From Amoebophrya sp. A120 (taxonomy: Eukaryota > Sar > Dinophyceae > Syndiniales > Amoebophryaceae), in contig CAJINV010000002.1 of the NCBI GenBank assembly GCA_905178155.1, positions 9,866,931-9,930,930 of the forward strand: a DNA stretch of 64,000 nucleotides. Reading direction: 5' to 3'. Below, piece after piece: positions 22,301-35,457 of this stretch (positions are counted from its first letter, which is position 1; each line of letters opens with the position of its first letter). A model generated the notes under the pieces. It had not been told where the DNA came from. It did no database searches and was given only the letters and a program-made list of their open reading frames with translations. The position numbers and the translations under genes are program-made.

Positions 22301-25300
22301 TGGAGTAAAAACAGGTGCACCAGTAGAACACTCTGATCGAAAAATGGCTGCGATCGCTGCAAATGGGAGCTCTACTTCCTGGTGGGAAACCAGTATTCTG
22401 AATCCGATCGTGGACCCGATGAAATCCCGGACGGTGCAGCGAGCGAAGCGGAGATTTCTGGCTCTTCTAGCAATTGCAAGGCACAGAAACGCACTTCCGC
22501 CTGCTGCAGGAAACAAAGTCCAAGTGGTCAGGGAGCCGAACTGTAGGCCACCACTTTCAGAGTCCGCACCTGCACCCTCACACACTTGGTCGCAGAGTAA
22601 GACAAAGCAAGAACTGCCCCCGCCGCGCCTGCTGCAGCTGGACCAGAGGCGCACGGAAAAGTTTACGATACCGCTACAGTTGCCCGGCGTGCGGCAGTAC
22701 AAGATTCCGAACCTACCAAACTACTTGATCCAAACGGAGGACGTGAACTTCTTCCCGAATTCCGTCACGAAGCAGGTCAGCACGAAGATCCTCTACCTGA
22801 TCCCCAGGCTTGTCTTCACCAACCTCTTCTGCCCGGGCACCATTCAAATCAGGATCGGCAAGGAGGCAGAGAAGTACGACAAGGCGCATCCAGGTGGTTC
22901 TCCGAACAGTCACTTTGCCGACGAGTATTTCTTCACCGCGCCGCTGCAAGGTGAAGTCGCTGCTGAGCGTCGTGGCAAGAGCAGCGTCTCGTCTCGGGAC
23001 AAGCCCCAGCCGCTGCTGAAAGACGGGACGCAATCGAGGCTGATCGCCCCGGGGGAGAGCGTTTTGACGCGCTTCGTCGTCCATGACGCGCAGAGCATCC
23101 AGTTTAGGTATGTGCCGCACGAGTCTTTTGCGGTTTTAGAAGAACTGCAGAACCGGAAATTCGATAGTGCAACTTCTGCTGTGGGGGAGGAGGGGACCTC
23201 GACCTTGGCGTTTGATGCGGACAAGAAAGGTCGCAGCGCAACTATCGACCTGGAACACTGCGTCGTGCTGGTACACGGCGAGAGAAGAACAGAGACGACC
23301 AGAGCACGGACGAGCAGCGCGACCGACGAGCCAAACGGATTCATGGACATTCAGCGGGTGTCTTTACAGAAGGTTCCGAAGAGTGCTTTTTCTTCTCACG
23401 TTCTGTCTCTCACGAAGATACCGAACGACCCACTCCTGGATAGAAGCTGCGCAGCGACTGACCCAGCTGCCACGCGCGGCGGCGGTGGTACGCAGGAAAA
23501 GAATAGGCAGGTCGACGAATCAACTTGGCTGTTGGAGCCCGAACGAGAGCCAGAAGGCTGTGCATCAAACAGGGATACTGCTAATGGAAGTGAGTTAGAA
23601 ACAAGCAAGACAGGTGCTCCTGTGCGGTTTTATCTAAACGAGGACATACGTGAGGCGCTGCGAGACGAGGTAGTCGCGTTCCAGAAAGAAAACCCGTCCC
23701 AAGAGGCTGCCCCGGTCCAGCTTACTCTGAACCGACACTACGTGGGTGGTAGGTCTTGCAGTGCACAAGACGGCGACGATGCTGGCGATTTCGCTTGCTG
23801 CCCCCTGACCAAGCTCCTCCGGAATCCCTCGGTCCAAGCCGTATACGCCGTCTTGTCAACCGACGCAGTTGCACAGCTAGATAAGATTATCTCTGCCTGC
23901 TCACCAGCATCATTCGACGACCACAAAAACGCGCAAAAAGATGATACACATGGCGAAGACCACCCCGCCCTTCTTCGATCGAAGACAGAGCAGCAGACCG
24001 AGGCGGAGGTGCAGGCACGGGAAATGTGGGACCTGGTGATCGAACAGAAGAAGCAGGAGATCTTGCAGCACTCGACTTTCTCCAAGTTTTTCGCCATTGA
24101 CGGGCCCGACCTGGAGCCGGGCAACTACCCGTTTTCCGTGGGGCAATACAACGACTTGATCACGGTCGAAATCTGTCCGGGCGGCGGGTCCGACGTAACC
24201 AAGTGTCACGAGTACTGCTCCGACATCGAGACCACCTGTATCGCGGTCACGTTCCGCCCTGGCAGCGATTTCCAGCTCTTCAACAACACAAGCAGCGCGA
24301 TTTGCGTTGTGAACAAAAAGTTCGCGGTGTATCCGGACCACAAAAAGGAGTATGGCTGGGAGGATCCGCTGGCCACGCCCCGGTTGGTGTCGATCGTGAT
24401 TATCGGAGAGCGGGACTCGGAACCCCCCCTGGTCATGGACGTGTACAGTTCCAAAGTGGTCTATTCCGACAGCGGGCAGTATTCCGCCTTGGCCTATCGT
24501 GAAGCGGTGTCCGGGAAATACTGCATTGAGGTAAGGGAGCAAGAAGGAAGTAGCTCTGGTACCGCGGCCCAGATGTTGAATACTACAGGTGGCAATAATT
24601 ACAGCGAGCAGGCACGACTCATGAACGATCCGCACGCACGGGACTTCGAAAATCCAGGTTTCAGGTTGGATCTCGCCGTAGCGGAGCTCGGATTCTCGTT
24701 TTTGTCCGAACTAAATGGAGAGAACAGAAACACTGCGACCGGGTCATCTGCTAGTAGTGATGTCCCGTCACGAATAAGTGGCGCGGCCTCAGGTGGTCCA
24801 AAAGATTACCACGCGGATCCATTGCACTTGGAGCCGGTTGGCGCACAGCTCGTGGAAGCCTTTTACGTTCATTTTGACATGACGCGGATTGCCTTTTCGC
24901 AAGATCCGTCAATCGACACAATCTTCTTCGATTTGGTGATCGACAACTTTCAATTTGACTGTCTTCTTCCGGGCCGGAAAGATTTTGATGTCCAAGACCG
25001 AACCACTGGCGAGACGACAAATGTCGGCATCATGTCGTCCTCGCTAGCAAGAAGTGGAAATGCTAATTCCTACACCAATGGTAAGAAACGACTGGAATTA
25101 CAGAACATCGGCGGAAGGTTAGGAGAGGTGCAACGACGTGGTAAAAATTTTGGCGCCCGAACAAAAATGCTCCCGTTTGCGGCTCAGCCGGCGCTAAGGC
25201 GCACGCGATCGGATCTGCGGTCGGTAAGGTCTGATGCTGGTGGAGCGAGCGAGCAGCGTCTTGTTGAAGAAGATCCTCACATGAGCGCGAAGCTTTCCGC

Positions 25301-28300
25301 AACTAGTGGATTCTATGAAGGAGCCCCAGACGGCGGAGGAAATGTAAATGACAAGCGAAACACGAAACACCTGTTTTCCACATCTGCGACGGGATACTTT
25401 ACCGGCGAGGAGCAGGACGATAATCCTACGAGCACGATGACACCAATTGCTGACTACAATTTTCAACAACGCGGGAGTGCGAGCGCCGATGATCGGCATA
25501 TCGACGCGTCTCTCGGCTTCGATGCGACTTTTCAGCGAGCCAGTTTTGACGACATGGAGATAGAAAATCTTGGCTTCGAAGACGAGATGTCGACCAATGG
25601 ACGACGCAGCACAAGACCAGCAGAGCCCGCGCAAGTTCGCAACCATTCCGTGATTCTCGCCTGTCGCAAGTACCGCGAGTGCTTTCTCACGGTTCAAGGG
25701 TACAAGCACGGTTGCAGTTCGGCGGACAGTCTGTTTCGCAATGTGAAGTTTCAACTCGACGACCTGGAGATGTCGCTGGACGCCGATGTTCTGAACTTCA
25801 TGGCCGCGTGGAACGAGGTACCGCTAGGACTCACCGCCGAAGAAGAGCTCGTCATGCTCTTCGGTGACGCCGTAAAACGCACCTACGACAGCGAGGAGCT
25901 CGAGATTTGTGATTTCGACGATCCTCTTCTAGAAGAAGTTCAACCGCTGAACGCAGAAAAGCGCCAGCAGGGAGGCCGTTGCCAATCCGCGGATATTACA
26001 CCTAGAAGTTGTGCTGTGCAGCTTCAAAACGACGCGCAAAGGATGAAGAAGCTGCGAACGCAGCGCGGGTTGGGTCTCACGTGGGAAAAACTGAAACTGT
26101 TAACGAAAAACACTGATAATTGCATGGTCGAAGATGAAGAAAATGCTGGCGATTTCTCCACTTCCGCCGCGTCCCCGGCGCAGCGACAGAAAATGACCTC
26201 AAGCAGCCGGAACAACCACCTCAACCAGGGCTGGACGAACAAACGAAGTCCACTTCCGAAGACCCCGCATTCGTATCTGAAGCAGAAGGCGCAGCAGCAT
26301 TTTCTACAGGACTACTTCATCCCGGAAGTCCTATCAACTGCAAAAATGTCTGGGTCTGGAAGATTGCCAGGTTTGTCATGCAGGTGTTCTATGGCTCATG
26401 AGGTTTACAATGCAGCGCCTAGCATGACAAATTCTGTGAGGTCTCTATCATGCCTATCCTGCATGAGAAATTCCCTCACAACTTAGTAAAAAAAGGACGG
26501 CTGTTGGTAATCATGCAACACAGATTTTTTGCATGATTCAGATTTAGCATGTCAAGTTGCAATCTCCCAGACATTTTTGCATTTGATAAGTCCCGTCCGT
26601 GATCCAGTGGGAAAATTTAGAGCTTTATCAAATGTAAAAATGTCTGGGTCTGGAAGATTGCAACTTGTCATGCTAAATCTGCAGCATGCAAAAATCTGTG
26701 TTGCATGATTACCAAAAGTCGTCCAGTTTTGAACAAGTCGGGAGGTAGTTTCTCATGCAGGATAGGCATTAATAAGGTCTCGCAGAATCTGTCATGCTAG
26801 GTCCTGCATTCCAGACCTCATGGGTCATGGAAAAACAGCATGACAAGTCTCGAACTCTTCCAGACCCAGACATTTTTACATTTGATAAGCTTGGGCGGTT
26901 CGACATCTACCTGTGGCTGTACCTGGAACTCCCCAAAATCGCGCTCCTGCCCGACTACCTGAAGAACGGGAGCTGGGTGAAATTCGTCACGGACGAGGGG
27001 ATTCTGGAGCTGAGCGCGCAGTGCCTGCCACTCACGAGCCAGAAGCAGCACTACTACCGCGGGGACCTGTACAACTGGCTGTTCCAGGCCTGCAAGCACT
27101 GGGCCGTGGACGCGTGGACGACGCTGTTGCCCATGGTTGCGGGGAAAATCAAGGGATTATCCCTGATCGGCAGCGGGTGGAAGCGCGTGCTGCACGCGCT
27201 CCAGACCTTCGGGTATTGTGAGGAAAAATCCCCCCTCCCCATATCGAAAAGGAAATTTGTGCTGCTGTATTTGAGTAGACAAATCGACTTGTACTGCCAG
27301 AAGGCCAAGGAACGCAGTTGCTCCCTCGTTTGTAGGGCAATTTGTAATGCTGTCTCCCGTTTCCAGTTGCTTCCTGTCATGCTCAAGACGCTAGGATTTC
27401 CTACGCCAGCCAGCACGAGAGTGCGCATCTCTTCCGCTTTAGCATTACAAAAGGATTTGTGGTCACAAATCATGCTACACAAATCTCCGGTTTAGTATGG
27501 GGACGGGGATTTTTCCTTTTGATATCGGGAACACGACCGCCAGCGGGTTCGGCATCGTGGGCGAGCTGCTTTCGACCCTGACCTTCGACCGCGATATCAA
27601 ATGTAAAAATGTCTGGGTCTGGAAGATTGCCAGGTTTGTCATGCACATTTTGCATGACTCCTGGTGTCTGTGATGCATGCCCTAGCATCACAGATTTCGT
27701 GAAGGCTTCCTGATGCCTATACCGCATGACAAATGCTCTTTCCGTGTAGCAAAACTCGGACTCTCTTTGCTGGTCACGCAATACAGATTTTTTTAGAATC
27801 CAAAATCAGCACGACAAGTTGGATTCTTCCAGACCCAGACACTTTTACATTTGATACGCGACTACATCCAGCAAAAAGCGGAACTCCGGCGGAAACTGAC
27901 CATCGAAACCGCGTCTGGAGGAGCGATGGAAGCCTACCGCGAGTTCTGCGAGGCGCTGGAATACCTGTTCGACTTCTTAACGCTGCCGCTAGAGAGCGTC
28001 GGGGTGAAGAGGTTGGAGTGTTTGGAGGAGGACGAAATAGAAGCGGGGACGAGTTCGTTTTTTCATGATATGGCACAAGGCGTCGACGATTTGATGCTCC
28101 GTCGGGATTTTTCATCCCAGGACGACGACCACGGTGATATGAGCGTCTCTTTCAATGAAGTAGACTACGATGTTCGGTCGTCGCGCGGCACTGACTCTGG
28201 CGCCGGAATAATAAACCCCTACGAGTTGCTGGAAGAGGGCCGGCTTTCAGAGTACTACGGAGATAGAAGTCGACGTGACCTTTTGTTCGACCCGGAGTTA

Positions 28301-31300
28301 GAGGCACAAGGGCCTGTCTGCGTCCCCGATGGAGCAGGGCGACGCTTTTCAACAAGCGCGAGACCACTGGGGAATAGACGGAGTGTCTGCGCCGCTGAAA
28401 GACGAAGATGCGGTAATGGTGGGGGTGAAAATGTGGAAATTCAGCGCGACGACCCGGTCACTTGCAGCAGCCCGAGCGGGAGCAGAAGCCTAAGCGTATT
28501 TTCGCGCGACAGTCTGATGTTCTCCCGAAGGCCGAGCGCCAGCAGTGGAGCGCGGAAAAAGAAAAAATCGTTGTCGCAGGAAAGGAACAACCTGGTCGCC
28601 CTGGGCCTGCTCCCCGCGCTCGGTTGGGGCATTCTGGGCTCGGTTTTCAAAACCTTGGATCACTTTTTCTACATGGGCGAGAACCTCGTCCGCGGAGTCA
28701 CGGCGCAGTTTACGGGAACTGTAAACTACCGTGACCTGTTGCCGAAACGGGCATTGGGAAATACGGACGCGCTCGCGGGTGGCCGAAGTGATGCGAGGAA
28801 TGGAGGTCTTTTGGTTCCGCCTTCTAGCACTCCGCATCAGGGCACCGTTGCAGCTCGCCAAGCCGATAATTTTGTCCACCGCGGGGAGAGAACAAGTGTT
28901 ATGGCAGCCGATGCAGAGTTTTTGTATTCGCAAAGCGAAAATCCTCATGCCGCACCGCAACTGCAGCTCTACCGCGAGCAGAAAACGTTCCAAGAAGACG
29001 AGTTGCAGGGGCTCGACAACGGTGTTATGTCTTCATCAAATGCTGCGCATCAAACGGCGAACCTCGCAAATCCATCACTAGCAAAGACCACCGTAGTCCT
29101 GCCGCAGAATTACAACCGCAAGGTGCTAACGCGCATCCGCCTTCCCCGATTTCTGCCGCTCTCCACAGTACCAGGTTCTGCCAGCACATCGCAGTTTTCT
29201 GCTGTGGCGGTGCGCGGGTCTTCTTCGAGCATGAACAGCATTACAAATTGCAACTGGGGGTTCTTGCACTTCTGGGAGGCCCTTTTGCAGAACTGCCTGG
29301 GTGCCGGCGTGCTGGAAAATGCCGAGGCATGTGTGCCGGTGAATGTGACGATTGGACGGGGCGGCGGACAGTTTGTGACTAGTTTTCCCGAACAAAAGAG
29401 ACGGGCCAAGGATCATCTCACGACTGGTTCCTCAGGCGATGAATGTGAGCACGATCCCGAACAGGGCATCGATGAAGGTGCTGGAGCAAGTAGTCCTTTT
29501 GGCAATCGAAATCGAACGTGTTCTGACAGACTGCGAGACGGGGCCATCGCCGGTATCGCTGAAGGAGGAGATTCACAAGCAACGCTGATAGAACGGGATC
29601 TACAGAACTTGATCGATAACCTCTGGGCGGAGTGGATTGCGGACGACCGTGCTGATCCCTCCTTTGCACACGCTCCTGGGCGTGCGCTATCAGAGTCGCG
29701 AAATAGAAACGTTAGAGCCAGCAGCTTTCCCTACGACGAGAGCAACGAACGCAAACCAACTTCCCGCGACGCGCGAGCTACAAAGCAGGACAGCGACGCT
29801 CGCGGCAATAACAGTACAAAACAGGAGGAGCTGGAAGAAGAAACTGCCTTCTGCGAAAACAGGACGGCGATACCCTTTTTGCAATTGCGAACCTCGAAGG
29901 TTCACAAAGGTACACCTGCTATAGCCATCGATGAAAGTGAAAATCAGGACAAGCAAAAGACTGGCGACCGTGACCACGATGTGACAAACACAGAAATGTT
30001 ACGAACGGGAGGCGTTTCTGCACAGGGTCAATATGAAGAGGACGAGCACGAAAATGTACGGACGTCCACCAGTCTGTCAGCTTCGGTGTCCTCGACTTCC
30101 AGGACTTCGAGTCCGAGATCGCAAACGAGCAACTCAGGGCCCACTTCTACTCCCACCAGCATGTCCATGTCGCCGGCGAGGAGCAGCAGACACCGCGGTC
30201 TTCCGGCTGTCCCAAGTGCTGCCACGATCAACCGGCCGTGGACGCCGGCGGAAGACCAATCAATGCGCACCAGAGCCGATCGAGCAGCGCACCAGAGGCC
30301 CAAAAACGCAGCCCAGGTGTTGCTAGACCGACAAAATTTGGAAATCAAGATTGGCTTTTTGCTGCTGTTTCAGACACGGGCGCGGTTTCTGGAGCTTCCG
30401 TGGCTCGTGCCCGTCGGAGAATTGCGGGAGTTCATAATCAGCGACTTCCACTCCCGCATCGTTCGCATGCACCGGAAGAATTTATTAGCGTCCCAGAGTC
30501 ACGAAATCGAGGAAGATGCTCGCTTCGTCGGCCCGAGCGCTGAAAGCTGTAGGGTTGAAAATCTCGTCACAAAGAAACCGGCAGTCGATAGTGATTTCAA
30601 GAGTATGCGCGCAGAGTGCGGGGCGTTCGACATGAAAGCAAACGACGAATTCATCGCGGAAGTGGCGCAGATCAACCATTCCGCATCTGCGACGCGTCCA
30701 ACCGGTGTCGCCGACCCTGCCACTGGACATCCACAGCAGAGGCAGGACACCACAAGAACCGATGACCATAATCCCCTGGGAAACGTGCTGCAAGCCGGCG
30801 TGGCCAAATTGGAGCGGAGTGGAACAGCCGCGCTCGCACAGACTCTGGATTTGAACGACGAAGAAGCCGAGGAAATCCGACAGCGCCAGAAGAATTACAT
30901 CCGAGGACAAAAAGAAAAGGCAATCGTCGGCGGGTGGGGGGAACTGAGGAACGTCGAGCAGCCAGGTGGAACCTCGAGAAGTATGGGACGAGAAAGTACC
31001 AGAGCGCCATCGAGTTCGAGTTCCAGCCAACTTCATCCCCCCGGCCCACTTATTGCCAGTTCATCACGCCCTGATTTTTCGCCGGCGCTGGTGTCGCCAC
31101 CCGCCACGCCCGTGTACACTTACGGACCAAGTGGAAGTAACATGCCCGCGCGACGTGACGGACGAGGAGGGTTGTTGTGCGGTTCTAGCACAAAAAAGAT
31201 TGCGGTCTCTCCGACTGCACCAGATGCGGTTCCGGTCGGCACAGAGAAGCCTTCCTGCAGTTCGCGCCTTAGACACGGCCAGCCTAGTAGAGGAGGCTGT

Positions 31301-34300
31301 GCAATACCTAAACCGACTCTAACCGAGTATGTTGCGCGCTTCATTTTTGCCTACAAGAAAATTGGGAGGGAGCGAACCGAGGCTGTTTTCTCGGAAGGAC
31401 GCGGCGGAGCCGTGCGCGATGGCGCAGCCGCCGTGCAACAGAGAAGCACAAGCAACAAAGGACGCGGCTCCTCGGAAATGCATTTCTCCCCTCGGCCTGG
31501 TGGGGAGCAAATACGCACGCAGCATCGCGAAAGCCAGATTGTGCCGCTTAGCCACAGAAATTTGATGATGAGTAATCAAGAGCGACAAGACTCAAAGAGT
31601 CAGCAGCAAGCCGATATGGTCGGCGGTACAGTGGAGCAAGATTGCAAAAAAGCGTCCGTCGCTTCGACCGCAATCGAGCACAGTGCGGATGTGCAGCTTC
31701 ACGACATTCGCTCCACGTCCTCCGGGCGGGGGCTCCGGCATCGAAACAGGAAGGCAAGGGCTGTCGTCGCGCACCAGCAGGCGCACAGCCGAGAAACGAA
31801 GCAAGCGCCAATAGAAAATACCCTGCGGAGCCCGCTTGAAATATACGACAAAGAGGACGAGGAAATAGCCGAACCTGCTGTACTTGGCGACACAACTACG
31901 GTCGGCCGCGAGCACGAGGACAGTGAAGCAGCTGACACTCCGGCCATGATTCGCCAGAGAGACCAAGCATGTCCTGGATCACTGTCTGTCGCCGACGTAG
32001 TGTCTCTGCCGGAGCGCCGCTCTTCGTATTCGTTTAGCATTGGTGGAAACGCGCGAAGTGGACGAGATCTCGTGGGCTCAAAGATAGCAAGCGCGCCGCT
32101 TTTTCATCCGAGCAAAGAGGGTGTGGACCAGCAGACGAGACAGCAAATCCCAACAACATTCGCGCATCTGCTCCAGCATTCGCCTGCAGCGGCGAGGGCC
32201 TTGAGAGCTACTGCTTGTAGTCCAGCCGCGGCATGGTCCAGTGCTGAAGTTAGGACTGGGAGCGATCCTACAATAAATTTCGCCCATTTCACGATGCCTA
32301 CGTTTCTCCCTTTGAAGTACAATTCTTTCGCCCACTTTCTCGCCCACCCCCTTCCCAACCACTTCGTGAGTCGCTGCATTGAGAAGCCGGAAGATTTGCT
32401 ACTGCACGGCAAGGACACGGTGTCCGAGGATCTTCTGCTTCCCTTGCGGCAGTTACAGACACAGATTCGACGCAATTTGTTTCCGCAGGCCGCGACACGG
32501 ACTCAGCAGCCGCTGCGTCGCGGCGCTGGTGGGGGGATGTATTTTGCAGCAGAAGGTTCCTCGTCTGCGTACGTGGAAGAAAGTGCTGAAGCAGATCTGA
32601 ATTATCGTGCAGACAATTTCGAGACCGAGAGTGCTTCTTCGTCCTCCTCGCGAGCAGGGATCGCGAAGGAAAGCCACACGCCCGGGCAGACCGTGGAAAT
32701 CACGGCGCTGCGGAAGCTCGGACGAGAACTGTTTCACGAGGAGTTGCGTAACTTGCGGACGCGCTGTGCGGAACTGACCAAAAACGCGATGAAAGTCACG
32801 AGACGTGCGGATTCTGGCTTGGATATCAAGGCTAGTAGCAACAATGTCGATCATGCGCCTGCTTCGAGTAGTTCAACTACGTTTCTACCTGCGCCAGCAA
32901 TGCCTGCTGCTCTGTGGAAAAACCAACTGGTCATGCCCGGGTTGTTTGATGCTTTCGAACAAGATTCCGTGGCGACAGATCAACAGCAGCGGCTCGGGCG
33001 ACTTAGCACAGGCTCTCTATTCACTTCTATGGGGCGGAATTTCTCTGCTGCACTACCGCAAGCGCAGTCCAGCAGTAAACCGTTTGATCTAAACCAGATC
33101 AGCTTTGAAATAGAGTCCATGTATGTGCAAAGTGTATTCCTGACGAAGCATAGGACTTGTACCGGAGCGCGAGGACAAGAAAGCGAAGTCAGACCGAACA
33201 ACGTCATCACCTCGTTCATGCAGCAACGAAAGGATGAAACGGAAATGCAGATTGTGCTCTCTGACGAGGCGTACTTGAGAAAAAAGCTAACGCAGGTCAC
33301 GGCAAGGCAGAAATTGCAAAACGCACGCGCAAAGCTTCGGCTCGCAGGAGGCAAAGCGGCGGCAGGCCCTGGAGGAGGTAGTGCTTTTAGGCCGCCTGTT
33401 GGAACAAGCACAGGTCGGAAAGCGAACATCAAGCAGAGGATGTTCACAGCCGCGGGAGAAAACACGACGAGCTCCCTGGATGCCGAGAGGAGCGAGGGTG
33501 CCACCAATTCTGGGTCACCCTTAGACCCCCGGACGATTGTCTTACGCATCCCTTTCTCCGATTTCATTTGTCCCCCGGCCGTGCAGGCCGCCATCGGTGC
33601 TTGTCTGAAAATCGGGGCGATAAACCAAGAACTAGCCGGTCCACACGGGTTGTCTGAACAAGTGTACACGACACGGACTGCAGATGAGAGCGGCGCGTTC
33701 GTCGATTCAGGACGAGGACAGAAGGCTCACGAAGTCTGCGAGCGCACAGATCAAAAAACCATTTCACCTCCCACCGCCTGCTCTCTGGCCGCCCTTCACT
33801 GTCTGAAGGCCTCCCCCTTCGCCTTTCTCCGCAACGCGATCGACGAGCATCTGGTGCGGCGACGGAAGGAGAACATGGCGGATTACGACTCCGAGAACGA
33901 CTCCAACCAGCAGCAAGCCCGGCAGGTGATCGTGTTTGAGCTGGAGCGCACGGCCACTTGGAACTCCTTTACGTCGCCGTTTCTGCCCTGCGAGCCCCGG
34001 GAGCAGTTATGGATTGCAAAAGTGTCTGGGTCTGGAAGAATGCAAGATTTGTCATGCATATTTCTCATGACCCATGATGCCTGTGATGCATCCCCTAGCA
34101 TCGCAGACATTTAGAAGGCTTCCTGATGCACTTTCCGCATGAGAAATGCCCTGTCCTTGTAGCACAAACTGTGCCCCTCTTGCTGGTCATGCAATACAAA
34201 ATTTTTTTAGAGTCCAAAATCAGCATGACAAGTTGGATTCTTCCAGACCCAGACATTTTTACAGTTGATAGCAGTACCGGTGGATCGACCAGAACGGCAA

Positions 34301-34592
34301 CCGGCACCCGAACATCGCGAAGAACCTGACCCGGAAGGAGGTACAGGCCAGCCCCACACCGCCCCTCGATTTTGGAAAGTTGTGGATCCCGAAAACGGAG
34401 TGGACCTACGTCGTCGACTACCCGAATGGGGCGACGGACGAAAACGGCTGGCAGTACGCCGTGCATTTCGCCACCAATTCCGGCGACCGCTCCGTGTCCA
34501 TGGTCAGCGCGAACGACTCGGCCCACTGGTCCGCGCAGGATAGTTGGCCGTGCGTGTGTCGAAGAAGAAAATGGGTGCGGGAGTACGTGTAA
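16365..34592 (+). CDS. VPS13/chorein-family bridge-like lipid transfer protein, C-terminal part with DysF domain
   Basis: Coding blocks: 16365-26331, 26594-26625, 26893-27213, 27530-27594, 27862-34007, 34276-34592, joined by exact excision of five introners. VPS13 marks, in order: VAB/SHR-BD-like modules (IEPSLQFYNSLPLTVQLKF near 18541; LVFTNLFCPGTIQIRIG near 22810; TVEICPGGGSD and GWEDPLATP near 24165 and 24355), FDLVIDNFQFDCLLPG near 24930, VPSVIQWENLELGRFDIYL across introners 1 and 2, and FDRDYIQQK across introner 3, which matches the VPS13 C-terminal region. The last exons form a DysF domain (FELERTATWNSF, EQYRWIDQNG, WTYVVDYPNG, ENGWQYAVHF, CRRRKWVREYV). The protein should shuttle lipids between membranes at contact sites. 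About 5,600 residues are visible, with very long disordered Ser/Gly/Asn-rich inserts. The chorein N-terminus is missing and the first block has no early ATG, so upstream exons lie elsewhere. Confidence 0.75.
26332..26588 (+). mobile_element. Introner 1 in the VPS13 gene (TATC...GATA, TSD AGTCC)
   Basis: 257 bp, ends TATCAACTGCAAAAATGTC and GACATTTTTGCATTTGATA in inverted repeat. TSD AGTCC at 26327-26331 and 26589-26593. Excision with one TSD restores EVPSVIQWEN. Read through, it would introduce stops. Confidence 0.9.
26626..26887 (-). mobile_element. Introner 2 in the VPS13 gene, opposite orientation (TSD AGCTT)
   Basis: 262 bp, TIR TATCAAATGTAAAAATGTC. TSD AGCTT at 26621-26625 and 26888-26892. 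Its interior is the reverse complement of introner 1's interior (shared TGCCTATCCTGCATGAGAAA). Excision restores ENLELGRFDIY. It lies only 32 coding bases from introner 1. Confidence 0.9.
27214..27524 (+). mobile_element. Introner 3 in the VPS13 gene, second TIR family (TSD TCGGG)
   Basis: 311 bp, ends TATTGTGAGGAAAAATCCCC and the reverse complement TATCAAAAGGAAAAATCCCC. TSD TCGGG at 27209-27213 and 27525-27529. Excision restores LQTFGNTTASGFG. Its interior differs from introners 1, 2, 4 and 5. Confidence 0.85.
27595..27856 (+). mobile_element. Introner 4 in the VPS13 gene (TSD CGCGA)
   Basis: 262 bp, TIR TATCAAATGTAAAAATGTC at the left and its complement at the right (one mismatch). TSD CGCGA at 27590-27594 and 27857-27861. 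Excision restores LTFDRDYIQQK. No frame-restoring cut gives an AG acceptor. Confidence 0.9.
34008..34270 (+). mobile_element. Introner 5 in the VPS13 gene (TSD GCAGT)
   Basis: 263 bp, TIR ending TGTCTGGGTCTGGAAGA on both sides, with a degenerate left tip. TSD GCAGT at 34003-34007 and 34271-34275. Excision restores EPREQYRWIDQNG inside the DysF domain. It has the same orientation as introners 1 and 4. Confidence 0.9.
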
Positions 34593-35457
34593 AGAGGTGG
34601 CACGAAGTTGACTGATTGACGCCCCAGCCAGATCTTTAAATATTGAAACAGAGCCAGAGGAGAAAGTAGTACTTAAGAATTGAAAAGCACAGCTCGCTGC
34701 TGTGACTCTTTACGACAGCAGGCACAGATTTGCGTCAATATTTATTCTCTTGCTTTGAAGTTGTGCAAATGCACAGATGTCGTAAATAGTCTTATTGCAA
34801 AGGCATGCAGCTGCTGCTCATTGATCTGCTTCTGCTTTTCACTGACTGAGAATCGAAGAAACGGAAACCTCGTCTGGCTTTGTACTTGCTTTTGTGCCCA
34901 GCATAAGGCTTCGCTTGCCATCGACATCGACATGTGTGTTGCGTATACAATTTGAGTGTCGTCGACTCGCGGTCGCGTACGCCTTCAGCGTTGTTTCCGC
35001 CTGATTGGTATTGTCGCCCCGTAGAAGATCCGCACTTTTTTTCCCGTATATATTTGTTTGTATCAACTGCTACTACTACTTACCATAGTTCCGCCGGATA
35101 TATCAAATATTTTGCAAAGATGATCCGAACCCGATGACGAAGTACGTAGTGAAAGAAAAGCATAGCTTTCTTGAGGGTGAGTGAAGACGAGGGGAGCCTG
35201 GCACTCATTCGTTTTGGACAGCACACAAAGATAATGGCGAGGTCAGTTTTATTCAGTTTCAGTACAACAGAAATATATTGGGGCTGCAGAAAGGCAAGCA
35301 TCGAGGCAATTGTGTGCCACACTGACCAATAGCAATTAAGTAATCACAAGGAAGAGACCGGCGTGTCTGGAGTCTTCCTCGCGGAGATTTTGCAACTCCA
35401 TGGAGATGCACTAAGACTACTATTTTCGCTGCTACTACTACAAGGATACGCAACAGC
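34593..35457. other. Intergenic region
   Basis: About 860 bases, AT-richer than the genes, with no supported gene. It holds the 3' end of the VPS13 gene and the upstream region of the next gene. Confidence 0.5.

Noticed and set aside
34008-34275. Plain GC-AG intron joining ATT to CAG in introner 5
   Set aside because: Possible in phase, but it leaves three to four extra residues in the DysF domain. Exact TSD excision gives the better match and agrees with the other introners. Transcript data would decide.
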